Shown: positions 6,127-13,084, counted from the stretch's first letter. The stretch: 13,133 nucleotides of DNA from an uncultured Faecalibacterium sp. (GCA_934526125.1 CAKSZU010000060.1:1-13133); one strand, 5' to 3'. Notes: generated from the sequence alone by a model not told the origin. Numbers and translations are program-made.

Positions 6127-6546
6127 TTATCTGCAGCGCTCCTCGCAGAATTCCTTCACTTTCTGCGCAGCCGCGGCCACCAGCTGGCCGACGGGCTGAT
6201 CCGGCACCCCCACCACGATGTTCTCGCAGTGGTTGATGGGCACCAGTACACGGGTCGCCGGGCTCTGGCAGACAGCCGCTGCCATGGCCGGGGTGATCTC
6301 CCCCAGCAGGGCATCCGCGATGACGATGCCGATGGGCCCCACGATGATGTCGGCATTGCGGCAGTTCACCACCACGGCGTTCTCGCCGGTGGCAGCCCGG
6401 GCAGCCCCGGCTTTGAGCATGGCCGAAGCCGCCATGCTGTTGGTGCCCACCGCTGTGAGCCGGACCCCGGGGCAGGCCCCGGAAATGGCGGTCACCAGCT
6501 GACGGCCCAATCCGCCGCCCTGCCCATCAATGACAAGGACATTCAT
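6127..6546 (-). CDS. DUF3842 family protein, function unknown
   Basis: A 139-residue protein beginning MNVLVIDGQGGGLGRQLV, a glycine-rich beta-loop-helix like a Rossmann nucleotide-binding start. I recognise it as DUF3842, a clostridial family without an assigned role. Other visible segments are VGTNSMAASAMLKAGA (33-48), NADIIVGPIGIVIADALLGEITP (63-85), RVLVPINHCENIVVGV and a C-terminal helix with VKEFCEERCR. No signal peptide or clear membrane span is seen, so it is probably cytoplasmic. Its ATG overlaps the stop of the dipeptidase gene as TGATG, so translation is likely coupled to that gene and it may act in the same process (inference). It is the last gene of its operon. The family call is from memory of its wording. 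Confidence 0.8.
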   Translation of the reverse strand: MNVLVIDGQGGGLGRQLVTAISGACPGVRLTAVGTNSMAASAMLKAGAARAATGENAVVVNCRNADIIVGPIGIVIADALLGEITPAMAAAVCQSPATRVLVPINHCENIVVGVPDQPVGQLVAAAAQKVKEFCEERCR

Positions 6547-7934
6547 CAGAAGTCGATCTCCTCCAGGCGCAGCAGAGCGAGGATGTAGATTTTCAGAGCC
6601 TCCAGCAGCTTGTCGATGGGAGCCGCCTCATTGGCACCGTGCATGGGGCCGCCGAACTCGGGCAGGACCATGTCGCTGTGTTCCGGGCCGAAGCTGACCG
6701 CATAGGGGAAGTGGCGGGCATAGGTACCGCCGCCCATGGTGAAGGGGGTGGCGTTCTCGCCGGTGACTTCATTGTAGGTATCGATACAGGCCTTGATGGC
6801 CGGGGTGTCTGCCTCAATGTAGAAGGGCTTTGCGCCCTCCACCTTTTCCAGAGCAGCACCGGTGCCGATGGCCTCCCGGATCTGCTGTGCCATCTTCTCG
6901 GCGGTGGTACAGGTGGGGTAACGGCTGTCCATGGTCTGGACGATCCGGCCGTCCCGCATGAAGATCCGGCCGCCGATGACGGTCAGGGGGCCGAAGGGGC
7001 CGTCGGCGCAGTCGATGCCCAGACCTGCGCCTGCAGTGGATGTGTGCAGCTTCTGCAAAGCTTCCAGATAAGCCCGCTCTGTCTCATTGCACAGACCGTT
7101 GTCCAGCAGGTAGTTCACCACCAGACCGATGGCGTTGACGGTGCCCTCAGGCATGGCGGCGTGGCCGCTCTTGCCCCAGCCGCGGATGCGGACACAGCTG
7201 CCTTCCGGCTCCAGCGTGATGTTGGGGGCGTTCTTCAGCTTGGTGATATCGGTCTCCACCAGTGCGCTGGCGCGGTCGGGCACGGCATTGTTGGCAACGC
7301 CGCCCTCAAACTCCCGGATCTCGCCATTGCACACCGGGCTCACCAGCTCGGCCCCGAAATGGCCCTTCTCGCCGTTGCAGACCGGGAACTCGGCATCCGG
7401 GGTGAAGCAGAAGACCGGAGCGGGGTAATTCTTCAGATAGTACTCCACATCCTGCATATTGGTCTCTTCGTTGTCGCCGATGAGGGCGCGGATGGGATAG
7501 CGCAGGGAGATGCCCTCTTCCTTCAGGAACTTCAGGGCATACAGGGTGGCCACCATGGGGCCCTTGTCATCCGCCACACCGCGGCCGATCAGCCAGCCGT
7601 CCCGGATCTGCATCGTGAAGGGGTCCTCCGTCCAGCCGTTGCCCTGGGGCACCACGTCCACATGGCAGATCGTGGCCAGATACTTCTCGGCATCCGCACC
7701 GGGCAGCTCGGCATAGCCGATGTAGTTTTCGCAGTTGCGGGTAGCAAGACCCATGCCTGCTGCCAGCTCCAGCGTTTTGTCCAGCGCCGCGCGGGCACCT
7801 TTGCCGTAGGGTGCGCCCTCTTCCGGGGCACTCTGTACGCTGTTGATGGACACCAGCGCTGCAATGTCCTGCAGCAGTTGCTCTTTGTTCGCCGCAATGA
7901 AGGCGTCGATCTTCTGATTCAAGGCCTGATCCAT
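6546..7934 (-). CDS. pepV: M20 family dipeptidase, PepV type
   Basis: A 462-residue zinc peptidase, the size of PepV, which cleaves dipeptides in the cytoplasm. Metal and catalytic residues are visible: His91 in ATICHVDVVPQG (87-98), Asp122 in GRGVADDKGP (117-126), Glu156-Glu157 in GDNEETNM (153-160), Asp180 in FTPDAEFPVC (177-186), and His432 in GGPMHGANE (428-436). The middle part with the SGHAAMPEGTVNAIG run is the lid domain of this family. The open frame extends 12 codons further upstream, but the ATG used here has AAAGGA 10 nt before it and starts in the usual MDQALNQKIDAF fashion. It follows the PF06695 gene by 86 nt and overlaps DUF3842 by 1 nt. Substrate choice within M20 (dipeptide, acylated amino acid) is not proven by sequence. 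Confidence 0.9.
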   Translation of the reverse strand: MDQALNQKIDAFIAANKEQLLQDIAALVSINSVQSAPEEGAPYGKGARAALDKTLELAAGMGLATRNCENYIGYAELPGADAEKYLATICHVDVVPQGNGWTEDPFTMQIRDGWLIGRGVADDKGPMVATLYALKFLKEEGISLRYPIRALIGDNEETNMQDVEYYLKNYPAPVFCFTPDAEFPVCNGEKGHFGAELVSPVCNGEIREFEGGVANNAVPDRASALVETDITKLKNAPNITLEPEGSCVRIRGWGKSGHAAMPEGTVNAIGLVVNYLLDNGLCNETERAYLEALQKLHTSTAGAGLGIDCADGPFGPLTVIGGRIFMRDGRIVQTMDSRYPTCTTAEKMAQQIREAIGTGAALEKVEGAKPFYIEADTPAIKACIDTYNEVTGENATPFTMGGGTYARHFPYAVSFGPEHSDMVLPEFGGPMHGANEAAPIDKLLEALKIYILALLRLEEIDF

Positions 7935-7978
7935 GATTGCTTCGTCCTTTCTTTGGTCATAAAGACACATCGCTGTCT

Positions 7979-7987
7979 ATTTTAGCA
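7979..7987 (-). promoter_or_regulatory. Possible internal promoter before the dipeptidase gene
   Basis: TGCTAAAAT on the minus strand (TG at 7986-7987, -10 at 7979-7984) is identical to the extended -10 of the pyr operon promoter. The -35 region is poor (best hexamer TGGTAA at 17 nt). The start would be near 7972, with 37 nt of leader. It lies in the 86-nt gap after the PF06695 gene, where no convincing terminator is seen. Confidence 0.45.
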
Positions 7988-8020
7988 TATTTCACAGCGT
8001 TTTACCAGCACACACTTTTT

Positions 8021-8506
8021 TCAGTGTACCGCAAACAGGCTGCTGGCCGCTCCCAGCACACCGGCACTGGCAAGACCCATGATGACACCGGCCAGCAGCA
8101 CACCGCCCATGCAGGCGACGAGGACATCCTTGAACTTCATGTCCAGGATGGAACCGGCCAGGGTCCCGGTCCAGGCACCGGTGCCGGGCAGCGGGATGCC
8201 CACGAACAGCAGCAGCGCCACCGTCAGGCCCCGGCCTGCCTTGGCTTCCAGCTTCCGGCCGCCCTTTTCGCCCTTGACGATGAAGAACTTGCACACCGGC
8301 CCGATGACCGGCTTGTTGTAGCCCCAGATGAGGAACCGCCGGGCAAACAGATAGATGAAGGGCACCGGCAGCATATTCCCGATGACGCAGATCAGATAGG
8401 TGGGCAGGGCGGGCAGCCCCAGCCCCAGCCCCACGGGGATGGCACCGCGCAGCTCAATGACCGGCACCATGGAAATGAAAAACACCAGCAGATAGTTTCT
8501 GAGCAT
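8021..8506 (-). CDS. PF06695 small membrane protein (annotated as small multidrug export protein)
   Basis: A 161-residue, very hydrophobic protein matching the COG2426/PF06695 family by its wording: ISMVPVIELRGAIPVGLGLGLP (about 11-32), LICVIGNMLPVPFIYLFARR, LLLFVGIPLPGTGAWTGTLAG and LLAGVIMGLASAGVLGA. I count about four membrane segments with a basic stretch KGEKGGRKLEAKAGRG between them, presumably on the cytoplasmic side. The family name suggests drug export, but to my knowledge no transport substrate is firmly established, so the function should be treated as unknown. The ATG has AAGGAG 8 nt upstream. It is 25 nt after the exonuclease gene and 86 nt before the dipeptidase gene, in the same direction. 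Confidence 0.82.
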   Translation of the reverse strand: MLRNYLLVFFISMVPVIELRGAIPVGLGLGLPALPTYLICVIGNMLPVPFIYLFARRFLIWGYNKPVIGPVCKFFIVKGEKGGRKLEAKAGRGLTVALLLFVGIPLPGTGAWTGTLAGSILDMKFKDVLVACMGGVLLAGVIMGLASAGVLGAASSLFAVH

Positions 8507-8531
8507 TTGTTCTTCTCCTTCTCAGCAGCTC

Positions 8532-9284
8532 TCACAGGTCGATGACCAGCTCCACCGGGCAGTGGTCGGAGCCAAAGATCTCGTTGTGGATCTCGGCCGC
8601 CGTCACCTTGTCGGCGATGCGGTCCGAGACCAGAAAATAGTCGATGCGCCAGCCTGCGTTCTTCTCGCGGGCATGGAAGCGGTAGCTCCACCAGCTGTAC
8701 TTCACTTCCTCCGGGTGAAGGGTGCGGAAGGTGTCGGTAAAGCCTGCCGCCAGCAGTTCGGTCATCTTGCCGCGCTCCTGGTCGGTAAAGCCCGCATTCA
8801 TCCGGTTGGTCTTAGCGTTCTTGATGTCGATCTCCTCATGGGCCACATTCAGGTCCCCGCAGAGGATCACCGGCTTTTGGGCATCCAGCGCCAGCAGATA
8901 GGCGCGGAAGGCGTCCTCCCACTGCATCCGGTACTCCAGCCGCTTCAGCCCGTCCTGGCTGTTGGGCGTGTAGCAGTTGACCAGCCAGAATCCCGGATAC
9001 TCCAGCGTCAGCACCCGGCCCTCGTGGTCATGCTCCTCGATGCCGATGCCGGTGGTGACGGCCAGCGGTGCCTGTCTGCACCAGCAGGCCGTGCCGGAGT
9101 AGCCCTTCTTCTCGGCGGAGTATGTATATTCCGTATATCCTTCCGGGGCAAAATCCGCCTGACCCGGCTGCATCTTGGTCTCCTGCACCGAGAACACGTC
9201 GGCATCCAGTGCGGCAAAGCTCGCGGCAAAATCATGGGTCAGACAGGCCCGCAGGCCGTTGACGTTCCAGCTGATGAATTTCAT
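8532..9284 (-). CDS. exoA: Exodeoxyribonuclease III / AP endonuclease, ExoA type
   Basis: This base-excision repair enzyme cuts DNA at abasic sites and trims 3' ends. The 250-residue length fits ExoA/XthA. Catalytic motifs are SWNVNGLRA (5-13, Asn7), QETK (34-37, Glu35 as metal ligand), NCYTPNSQ (103-110, Tyr105), GDLNVAHEEIDI (143-154, Asp144 and Asn146), SWWSYR (197-202), WRIDYFLVS (212-220, Asp215) and GSDHCPV (238-244, Asp240 and His241). The frame is open 15 codons further upstream, overlapping the MATE gene, but MKFISWNVNGLR is the universal N terminus, and AAAGGGA lies about 6-7 nt before it. It begins 16 nt after the MATE stop, so the two are probably co-transcribed. Confidence 0.96.
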   Translation of the reverse strand: MKFISWNVNGLRACLTHDFAASFAALDADVFSVQETKMQPGQADFAPEGYTEYTYSAEKKGYSGTACWCRQAPLAVTTGIGIEEHDHEGRVLTLEYPGFWLVNCYTPNSQDGLKRLEYRMQWEDAFRAYLLALDAQKPVILCGDLNVAHEEIDIKNAKTNRMNAGFTDQERGKMTELLAAGFTDTFRTLHPEEVKYSWWSYRFHAREKNAGWRIDYFLVSDRIADKVTAAEIHNEIFGSDHCPVELVIDL

Positions 9285-9300
9285 GCGGGGTCCCTTTCTT

Positions 9301-10668
9301 TTATGCGTGATACTTCGATTTCCATGCACCGCTCTGGAACCGGGTCACAAAGCAGATGACGCGGCAGATCCAGTCGATGACCATGGCGATCCAGACGCCC
9401 ACAGCGCCCCAGCCCATCCGGACGCAGAGCAGATAGCTGAAGCCCAGACGCCAGATGGCCATGCTGAGGATGGACACGATCATGGTGAACTTCACATCGT
9501 TGGCCGCGCGCAGGGCGTTGGGCAGCACGAAGGAGGAAGGCCACAGGAACAGGCCGCTGCCTGCATGGATGCGCACCAGCAGGATCGCCAGCTCCATGGT
9601 GGCACCGGACAGGGCATAGATGCCCACCAGCGGCTTCAGGAACAGCAGGATGACACCGTTGGAGATGCCCATGGAGAGGTACGCCCAGAGCAGCAGCTTC
9701 CGGGTGTAGTGGATGGTCTGTTCGTTGTCCCCGGCACCCACGCAGCGGCCCACCACCGTGATCATGGCAAGGCTGATGGCCTGTCCGGGGATGCAGCCCA
9801 TGCCGTCCAGATTGTTGGCCACCGCGTTGGCGGCGATCTGCACCGTGCCGAAGGTGGAGATCATGCTCACCACCAGAATGCGGCCTGCCTGAAACAGGCT
9901 GTTCTCAAAGGCGGAGGGGATGCCGATGCCCAGGATGCGCTTTGCCATCCGGCCGTCCAGCCGGACAGTGCGGGGCACCGTGAGCATGTGCCCCTTCTGG
10001 TAGCAGCGGTTCAGGATCAGGACCGCCGCCACCACGCGGGAGACCACGCTGGGCCAGGCCACGCCGTCCACCCCCATGCCCAGCACGAAGATGCAGACCG
10101 CATTGCCCACGATATTGATGATGTTCATCAGGATGCTGATCTGCATCGAGATCCGGGAGTTGCCCATGCTGCGGAACAGGGCCGCACCAGCGTTGTACAG
10201 TGCCAGGAACGGGTAGCTCAGGGCCGTGATCCGCAGGTACAGCACACCGGCCTCCAGCACGTCGGCTTCGATGCTGCCATAGCACAGCCGGATCATGGGC
10301 CGGGCCAGCACAAAGCAGAAGGCTCCCACGCCCACGCCCAGCAGTGCGCTGAGCAGGACCAGCTGGCCGGAGCTGGCATCCGCGCGCTTCTGCTCCTTTG
10401 CGCCCAGATACTGGCTCACCACCACCGCGCCGCCGGTGGCCAGCGCCGCAAACAGCACAATGATGAGGTTGTTGATCATATCCACCAGGCTGACGCCCGA
10501 GATGGCGGCCTCGCCGCAGCGGGAGACCATCATGGTATCGGCCATGCCCACCGTCACGGCCAGGAGCTGCTCCACCAGCAGCGGGCCCACCAGCTTCAGC
10601 AGATCCTTCTGGCTGAACAGCGGAGCCCGCCCCCCGGCGGTCTTGTTTTCTGCGATCGTCTGTTCCAT
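9301..10668 (-). CDS. MATE family efflux transporter
   Basis: A 455-residue multidrug and toxin extrusion type membrane transporter, expected to export cationic or other small compounds by Na+ or H+ antiport; the substrate cannot be read from the sequence. About twelve hydrophobic segments are present in two similar halves. Typical wording includes VGPLLVEQLLAVTVGMADTM (27-46), the glycine-rich TGGAVVVSQYLGAKEQKRA (78-96), LFRSMGNSRISM, and in the second half GIPSAFENSLFQAGR, QIAANAVANNLDGM and ISLAMITVVGRCVGAGD. There is no signal peptide. The ATG has AAAGGA 5 nt upstream. A promoter 70-100 nt upstream makes it first gene of the unit that continues with exoA. The closest subfamily (DinF-like or NorM-like) is uncertain. 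Confidence 0.94.
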   Translation of the reverse strand: MEQTIAENKTAGGRAPLFSQKDLLKLVGPLLVEQLLAVTVGMADTMMVSRCGEAAISGVSLVDMINNLIIVLFAALATGGAVVVSQYLGAKEQKRADASSGQLVLLSALLGVGVGAFCFVLARPMIRLCYGSIEADVLEAGVLYLRITALSYPFLALYNAGAALFRSMGNSRISMQISILMNIINIVGNAVCIFVLGMGVDGVAWPSVVSRVVAAVLILNRCYQKGHMLTVPRTVRLDGRMAKRILGIGIPSAFENSLFQAGRILVVSMISTFGTVQIAANAVANNLDGMGCIPGQAISLAMITVVGRCVGAGDNEQTIHYTRKLLLWAYLSMGISNGVILLFLKPLVGIYALSGATMELAILLVRIHAGSGLFLWPSSFVLPNALRAANDVKFTMIVSILSMAIWRLGFSYLLCVRMGWGAVGVWIAMVIDWICRVICFVTRFQSGAWKSKYHA

Positions 10669-10690
10669 TTTATTCCTTTCCGCCGTGTCT

Positions 10691-10712
10691 CCGCACCCTT
10701 GAAACGGTGCGG
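10691..10712 (-). other. Hairpin in the MATE gene leader
   Basis: In the leader RNA CCGCACC pairs with GGTGCGG across an 8-nt loop (GTTTCAAG), with a further GCCGCC/GGCGG pairing possible outside it, ending just before the GGAAAGGA ribosome site. There is no T tract. It could influence message stability or ribosome access. I do not recognise it as a riboswitch. Confidence 0.4.
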
Positions 10713-10739
10713 CGGCATCTCATTCTCACAGATGATTTT

Positions 10740-10768
10740 ATGATAACACAGCCTCCGGGCCTTGTAAA
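10740..10768 (-). promoter_or_regulatory. Promoter of the MATE-exoA operon
   Basis: TTTACA (10763-10768, 5 of 6 to consensus) and TATCAT (10740-10745) are spaced 17 nt, with TGT directly before the -10 (extended -10). The start would be near 10733, giving a 65-nt leader. A 10-bp box TTGCATCCAA (10778-10787) lies 9 nt upstream of the -35 and is related to the inverted repeat at 10931-10962. Confidence 0.7.
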
Positions 10769-10903
10769 GATGCCCTGTTGCATCCAAGTTGAAATCGCAG
10801 AGCTTGTTTCATTACTTTGCTCAATCAATCTCCTCTAAATTTGTGCGTTGTGCCAAAATTGCGGTTTTTGCTCGAATAAGAGAACTTTTTTCTAAAAAAG
10901 CTC

Positions 10904-10932
10904 TTGTAATTTTCTGTGAAAAGTGTTATCTT
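10904..10932 (+). promoter_or_regulatory. Plus-strand promoter candidate in the MATE/folC gap
   Basis: TTGTAA (10904-10909) and TATCTT (10927-10932), each 4 of 6 to consensus, are spaced exactly 17 nt, with TGT just before the -10 (extended -10). The start would fall near 10939, inside the spacing of the inverted repeat. No protein gene follows on this strand before the terminator at 11069-11110. Confidence 0.45.
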
Positions 10933-10962
10933 GTATCCAACAAGAGCAGCGGTTGGATACAA
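10931..10962. repeat. Perfect 11-bp inverted repeat, operator-like
   Basis: TTGTATCCAAC (10931-10941) is the exact reverse complement of GTTGGATACAA (10952-10962), separated by 10 nt. The left arm overlaps the -10 and start of the plus-strand promoter candidate, which is a typical repressor position. The centre-to-centre distance of the arms is 21 bp, two helical turns. A related box, TTGCATCCAA, is at 10778-10787 by the MATE promoter. The binding protein is unknown. Confidence 0.7.
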
Positions 10963-11110
10963 AGCGAAGCGACGCAGTTTCCGCCCCGGGCTCTTGGGTC
11001 CATCCTTCTATTTATAATGCTATTTTCTTCATTTACCTTCTTATCATTTACCCTGTCCTTCCGAGGACAAAAAAGCGATCCCCCAACCTGCACGGGGGAT
11101 CGCTTTTTTT
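10939..11110 (+). ncRNA. Candidate small RNA between the MATE and folC genes
   Basis: Inferred from a promoter candidate (10904-10932) and a strong intrinsic terminator (11069-11110) enclosing about 170 nt without a credible ORF. Near the 5' end CAAGAGC (10941-10947) is perfectly complementary to GCTCTTG (10990-10996), and inside it GCGG (10949-10952) can pair with CCGC (10981-10984), so a 5' stem-loop domain is likely. The 3' half before the terminator is U/A-rich and could be unpaired. It does not match 6S, SRP or tmRNA as far as I can judge. No expression evidence can be had from sequence alone. Confidence 0.35.
11069..11110. terminator. Strong bidirectional intrinsic terminator after folC
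   Basis: AAAAAAGCGATCCCCC and GGGGGATCGCTTTTTT form a 16-bp perfect stem around a 9-nt loop. Minus-strand transcripts end in T6 (11074-11069) and plus-strand ones in T8 (11103-11110) followed, after a GC, by another T6. It begins about 16 nt past the folC stop, so its main role is ending the folT-folC transcript. It would equally end any plus-strand RNA from the promoter candidate at 10904-10932. Confidence 0.93.
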
Positions 11111-11125
11111 GCTTTTTTGTCTGGT

Positions 11126-12400
11126 TCAGCGCTCGGTCAGTTTCCGGAACGCTTCCCGCACCTCGCCGGAGAAGTACAGCGTCCCCAGCGCACAGACCGG
11201 ACCGCTGCCGCCCAGCGCAACAGCCCGGGCCACACCGGCTTCCACGGTGGGGGCGGGCTCTGCCCTGCCGCCCCGGACCCGGATGCGTTCCGCCAGCGTC
11301 TTGGCCGGCATTGCCCGGGGTGTGCTGGCCGCCACGGTGACGAACTGCTCTGCCAGCGGCAGCAGCAGTTCCAGCATCTCGTCCACGTCCTTGTCGGCCA
11401 TGATGCTCAGCAGGAACACGAACTTCTGCCCGGGGAACCGGTCCCGCAGGCTCTGCACCGTGGCCCGCATCCCGTGGGCGTTGTGGCTGCCGTCCAGCAG
11501 GAAGGCCGGGGTATGCCGCAGCAGCTCGAACCGGCCCGGCCAGCGCACCGTCTCCAGCCCGGTGCGGATGGCCTGCTCCGGGATGTTCCACCCCCGGCCC
11601 CGCAGCACCCGCAGGGCCGTGATGGCCACAGCGGCGTTCCTGGGCTGGTAGCTGCCGATGAGGGGCAGCCGGACCCCGTTCAGTCCGTCAAAATCAAAGG
11701 TGACAGCATCCAGACTGCCGTCCCCCATCTTCAGTTTCCCGAAATCCACCACCGTCAGGGGGGCCCCCTGCTCTGCCGCTGCCCGGGCGATGACGGCATC
11801 GGCTTCGGGCACACCGCCGTAGCTCACCACCGGGCTGCCGGGCTTGATGATCCCCGCCTTGGCCGAGGCGATGTCGGCGAGGGTGGGGCCCAGCTCCTTC
11901 ACATGGTCCATCCCCAGCGCCGTGATGACCGCGCACTCCGGGGGATCGATGACGTTGGTGGAGTCCAGCGTACCGCCCAGCCCCACTTCCAGCACCACGA
12001 TGTCGCAGCGGCGCTCAGCAAAGTACAGCATTCCCAGCGCCGTGATGATCTCGAACTCAGTAGGCACGTCGGCCATGGCGTCGGCGGCGGGGCGCACCCG
12101 CTCCACCAGCCGCACCAGCTCCTGATCCGGGACCTGCTCCCCGTCCACCTGGATGCGCTCGTTGAACCGATTGATGAAGGGCGAGGTGAACAGCCCCACC
12201 CGGTACCCCGCCGCCTGCAGGCAGGAGGCCAGCATGGCCGCCGTGCTGCCCTTGCCGTTGGTGCCCGCCACATGGACGAACTTCAGCGCCTTGTGGGGGT
12301 CGCCCAGCGCCGCCAGCAGGGTGCGGGTCCGTTCCAGACCCGGCTTGTGCCCCGCCCACTGGACGGCATGGATGTAATTCAGTGCAGATTCGTAATCCAT
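11126..12400 (-). CDS. folC: Folylpolyglutamate synthase / dihydrofolate synthase
   Basis: FolC adds glutamate to folates with ATP, which keeps them in the cell and makes them better cofactors; many bacterial forms also make dihydrofolate from dihydropteroate. The 424-residue protein shows the Mur-ligase-like layout: HVAGTNGKGSTAAML (43-57, P-loop), GLFTSPFINRFNERI (69-83), EFEIITALGMLYF (115-127), EVGLGGTLDSTNVI (138-151), ALGMDHVKELGPTLADIA (161-178), KAGIIKPG (181-188), GSYQPRNAA and LLDGSHNAHGM. Lys181, the usually carbamylated lysine, is present, but the residue before it is Ala where I recall Glu in most homologues. AAGGAG lies 6 nt before the ATG. It starts 22 nt after folT under the shared folate-responsive leader. 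Whether it has the dihydrofolate synthase activity is open, since no other folate biosynthesis gene is in view. Confidence 0.95.
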   Translation of the reverse strand: MDYESALNYIHAVQWAGHKPGLERTRTLLAALGDPHKALKFVHVAGTNGKGSTAAMLASCLQAAGYRVGLFTSPFINRFNERIQVDGEQVPDQELVRLVERVRPAADAMADVPTEFEIITALGMLYFAERRCDIVVLEVGLGGTLDSTNVIDPPECAVITALGMDHVKELGPTLADIASAKAGIIKPGSPVVSYGGVPEADAVIARAAAEQGAPLTVVDFGKLKMGDGSLDAVTFDFDGLNGVRLPLIGSYQPRNAAVAITALRVLRGRGWNIPEQAIRTGLETVRWPGRFELLRHTPAFLLDGSHNAHGMRATVQSLRDRFPGQKFVFLLSIMADKDVDEMLELLLPLAEQFVTVAASTPRAMPAKTLAERIRVRGGRAEPAPTVEAGVARAVALGGSGPVCALGTLYFSGEVREAFRKLTER

Positions 12401-12422
12401 AGCGTTCTCCTTGCCCGCCGTT

Positions 12423-12935
12423 TTATTTTACCGCTACCCGGCGCAGGGCTTTGTTCTCCAGCAGGAGCCGCACCAGAAGCGCGTTCACGATGGCAAGGAC
12501 CACGGCGTTGGGGATCCGGGTCACCAGCAGCGACCACGGATAGTTATAGAACAGGTGCAGGGCCAGCGAGTTGATGACCACCGAGCCCACCAGATGGCCC
12601 GCCGCAGTGCTGCACTGGAGCCGCAGCCCCAGCTTCAGCCCGGGCAGGCGGCGGAACACAAGGCCGGACACCAGACCCACCGAGCCGGCCCCCAGCGTGA
12701 TCAGCGGGTTGATGGCGTAGCCGGACAGAGTGCCGCCGATGAGGTCGGCCAGCGCCCCCACTGCGAAGCCCCCCGCCGGGCCGAACCAGACCGCCGCCAG
12801 ATGGGTGGGCAGCGCCCCGAGGTTGAACCGGACAAAGCCGGTGGAGATGGTGAACACCCTTGCAAACACGATGCTCATGGCCGTCAGCAGGGCCAGCATC
12901 ACAAGTGTGCGGACGGAATTTCTGGACTGTTTCAT
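12423..12935 (-). CDS. folT: ECF transporter substrate-binding (S) component for folate
   Basis: A 170-residue integral membrane protein with about six hydrophobic segments, the size and layout of ECF S components, which bind a vitamin and work with shared EcfA/A'/T subunits encoded elsewhere. The run FVRFNLGALPTHLAAVWFGP (34-53) followed by GFAVGALADLIGGTLSGYAINPLITLG resembles the FolT folate group. The short N-terminal helix with VRTLVMLALLTAMSIV is where S components contact EcfT. The folate call is strengthened by folC 22 nt downstream and by the tetrahydrofolate-type riboswitch upstream. The frame is open 25 codons further upstream into the leader terminator, but GGGGAGG 9 nt before this ATG sets the start. 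A thiamine or other vitamin S component is less likely given the context. Confidence 0.88.
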   Translation of the reverse strand: MKQSRNSVRTLVMLALLTAMSIVFARVFTISTGFVRFNLGALPTHLAAVWFGPAGGFAVGALADLIGGTLSGYAINPLITLGAGSVGLVSGLVFRRLPGLKLGLRLQCSTAAGHLVGSVVINSLALHLFYNYPWSLLVTRIPNAVVLAIVNALLVRLLLENKALRRVAVK

Positions 12936-12979
12936 ATCAATTGTCCTCCCCTTTCCGGGATCTTCTGCGGGGCGGACAG

Positions 12980-13020
12980 AAAACGCCCTCCCCTGTGACA
13001 AACCGCACAAAGGAGGGCGT
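12980..13020 (-). terminator. Terminator hairpin in the folT leader (riboswitch expression platform)
   Basis: The transcript segment 13020-13006 pairs with 12997-12983 over 15 consecutive positions (nine strong pairs ACGCCCTCC/GGAGGGCGT, then two G-U pairs, then TTGTG-side pairs) around an 8-nt loop, followed by TTTT and CTGT. No promoter is seen between it and the folT ribosome site, so folT-folC messages must read through it. That makes it a conditional terminator governed by the upstream aptamer rather than a plain operon end. Confidence 0.75.
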
Positions 13021-13084
13021 GATTCAACGTTTCACATCCAGACAAGGCCGCGCAGACGGTCTCGCCTGCACCCAAGTCCATGCA

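Larger units (their letters stand above)
10769..11068. other. AT-rich intergenic region without a supportable protein gene
   Basis: Roughly 300 bp of clearly lower GC than its surroundings. It holds a plus-strand promoter candidate, the inverted repeat, an imperfect T/A inverted repeat at 10878-10905 (AAGAG-AA-CTTTTTT with AAAAAAG-CTCTT), and a direct repeat TCATTTACC (11029-11037 and 11044-11052). A 28-codon minus-strand ORF starting with TTG at 10824 has GAGGAG 5 nt upstream, but it ends inside the MATE -10 and looks like chance. Longer open frames through here are not preceded by ribosome sites. Confidence 0.6.

Noticed and set aside
10738..10824. Short minus-strand ORF of 28 codons with TTG start and GAGGAG upstream, before the MATE gene
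   Set aside because: The ribosome site is decent, but the peptide has no recognisable features, the start is TTG, no promoter is seen upstream, and it ends within the MATE -10 box. Conservation in relatives would revive it.
10835..10860. TTGGCAC-containing sigma-54-like promoter on the minus strand
   Set aside because: The -12 TTGC element at the required spacing is missing.
10789..11340. Plus-strand open frame of 183 codons starting in the MATE/folC gap
   Set aside because: It starts with TTG, has no ribosome site, reads through the bidirectional terminator and continues antisense into folC.
12936..13010. N-terminal extension of FolT by 25 codons
   Set aside because: It is encoded by the terminator hairpin of the leader and has no ribosome site. 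The ATG at 12935 has GGGGAGG.
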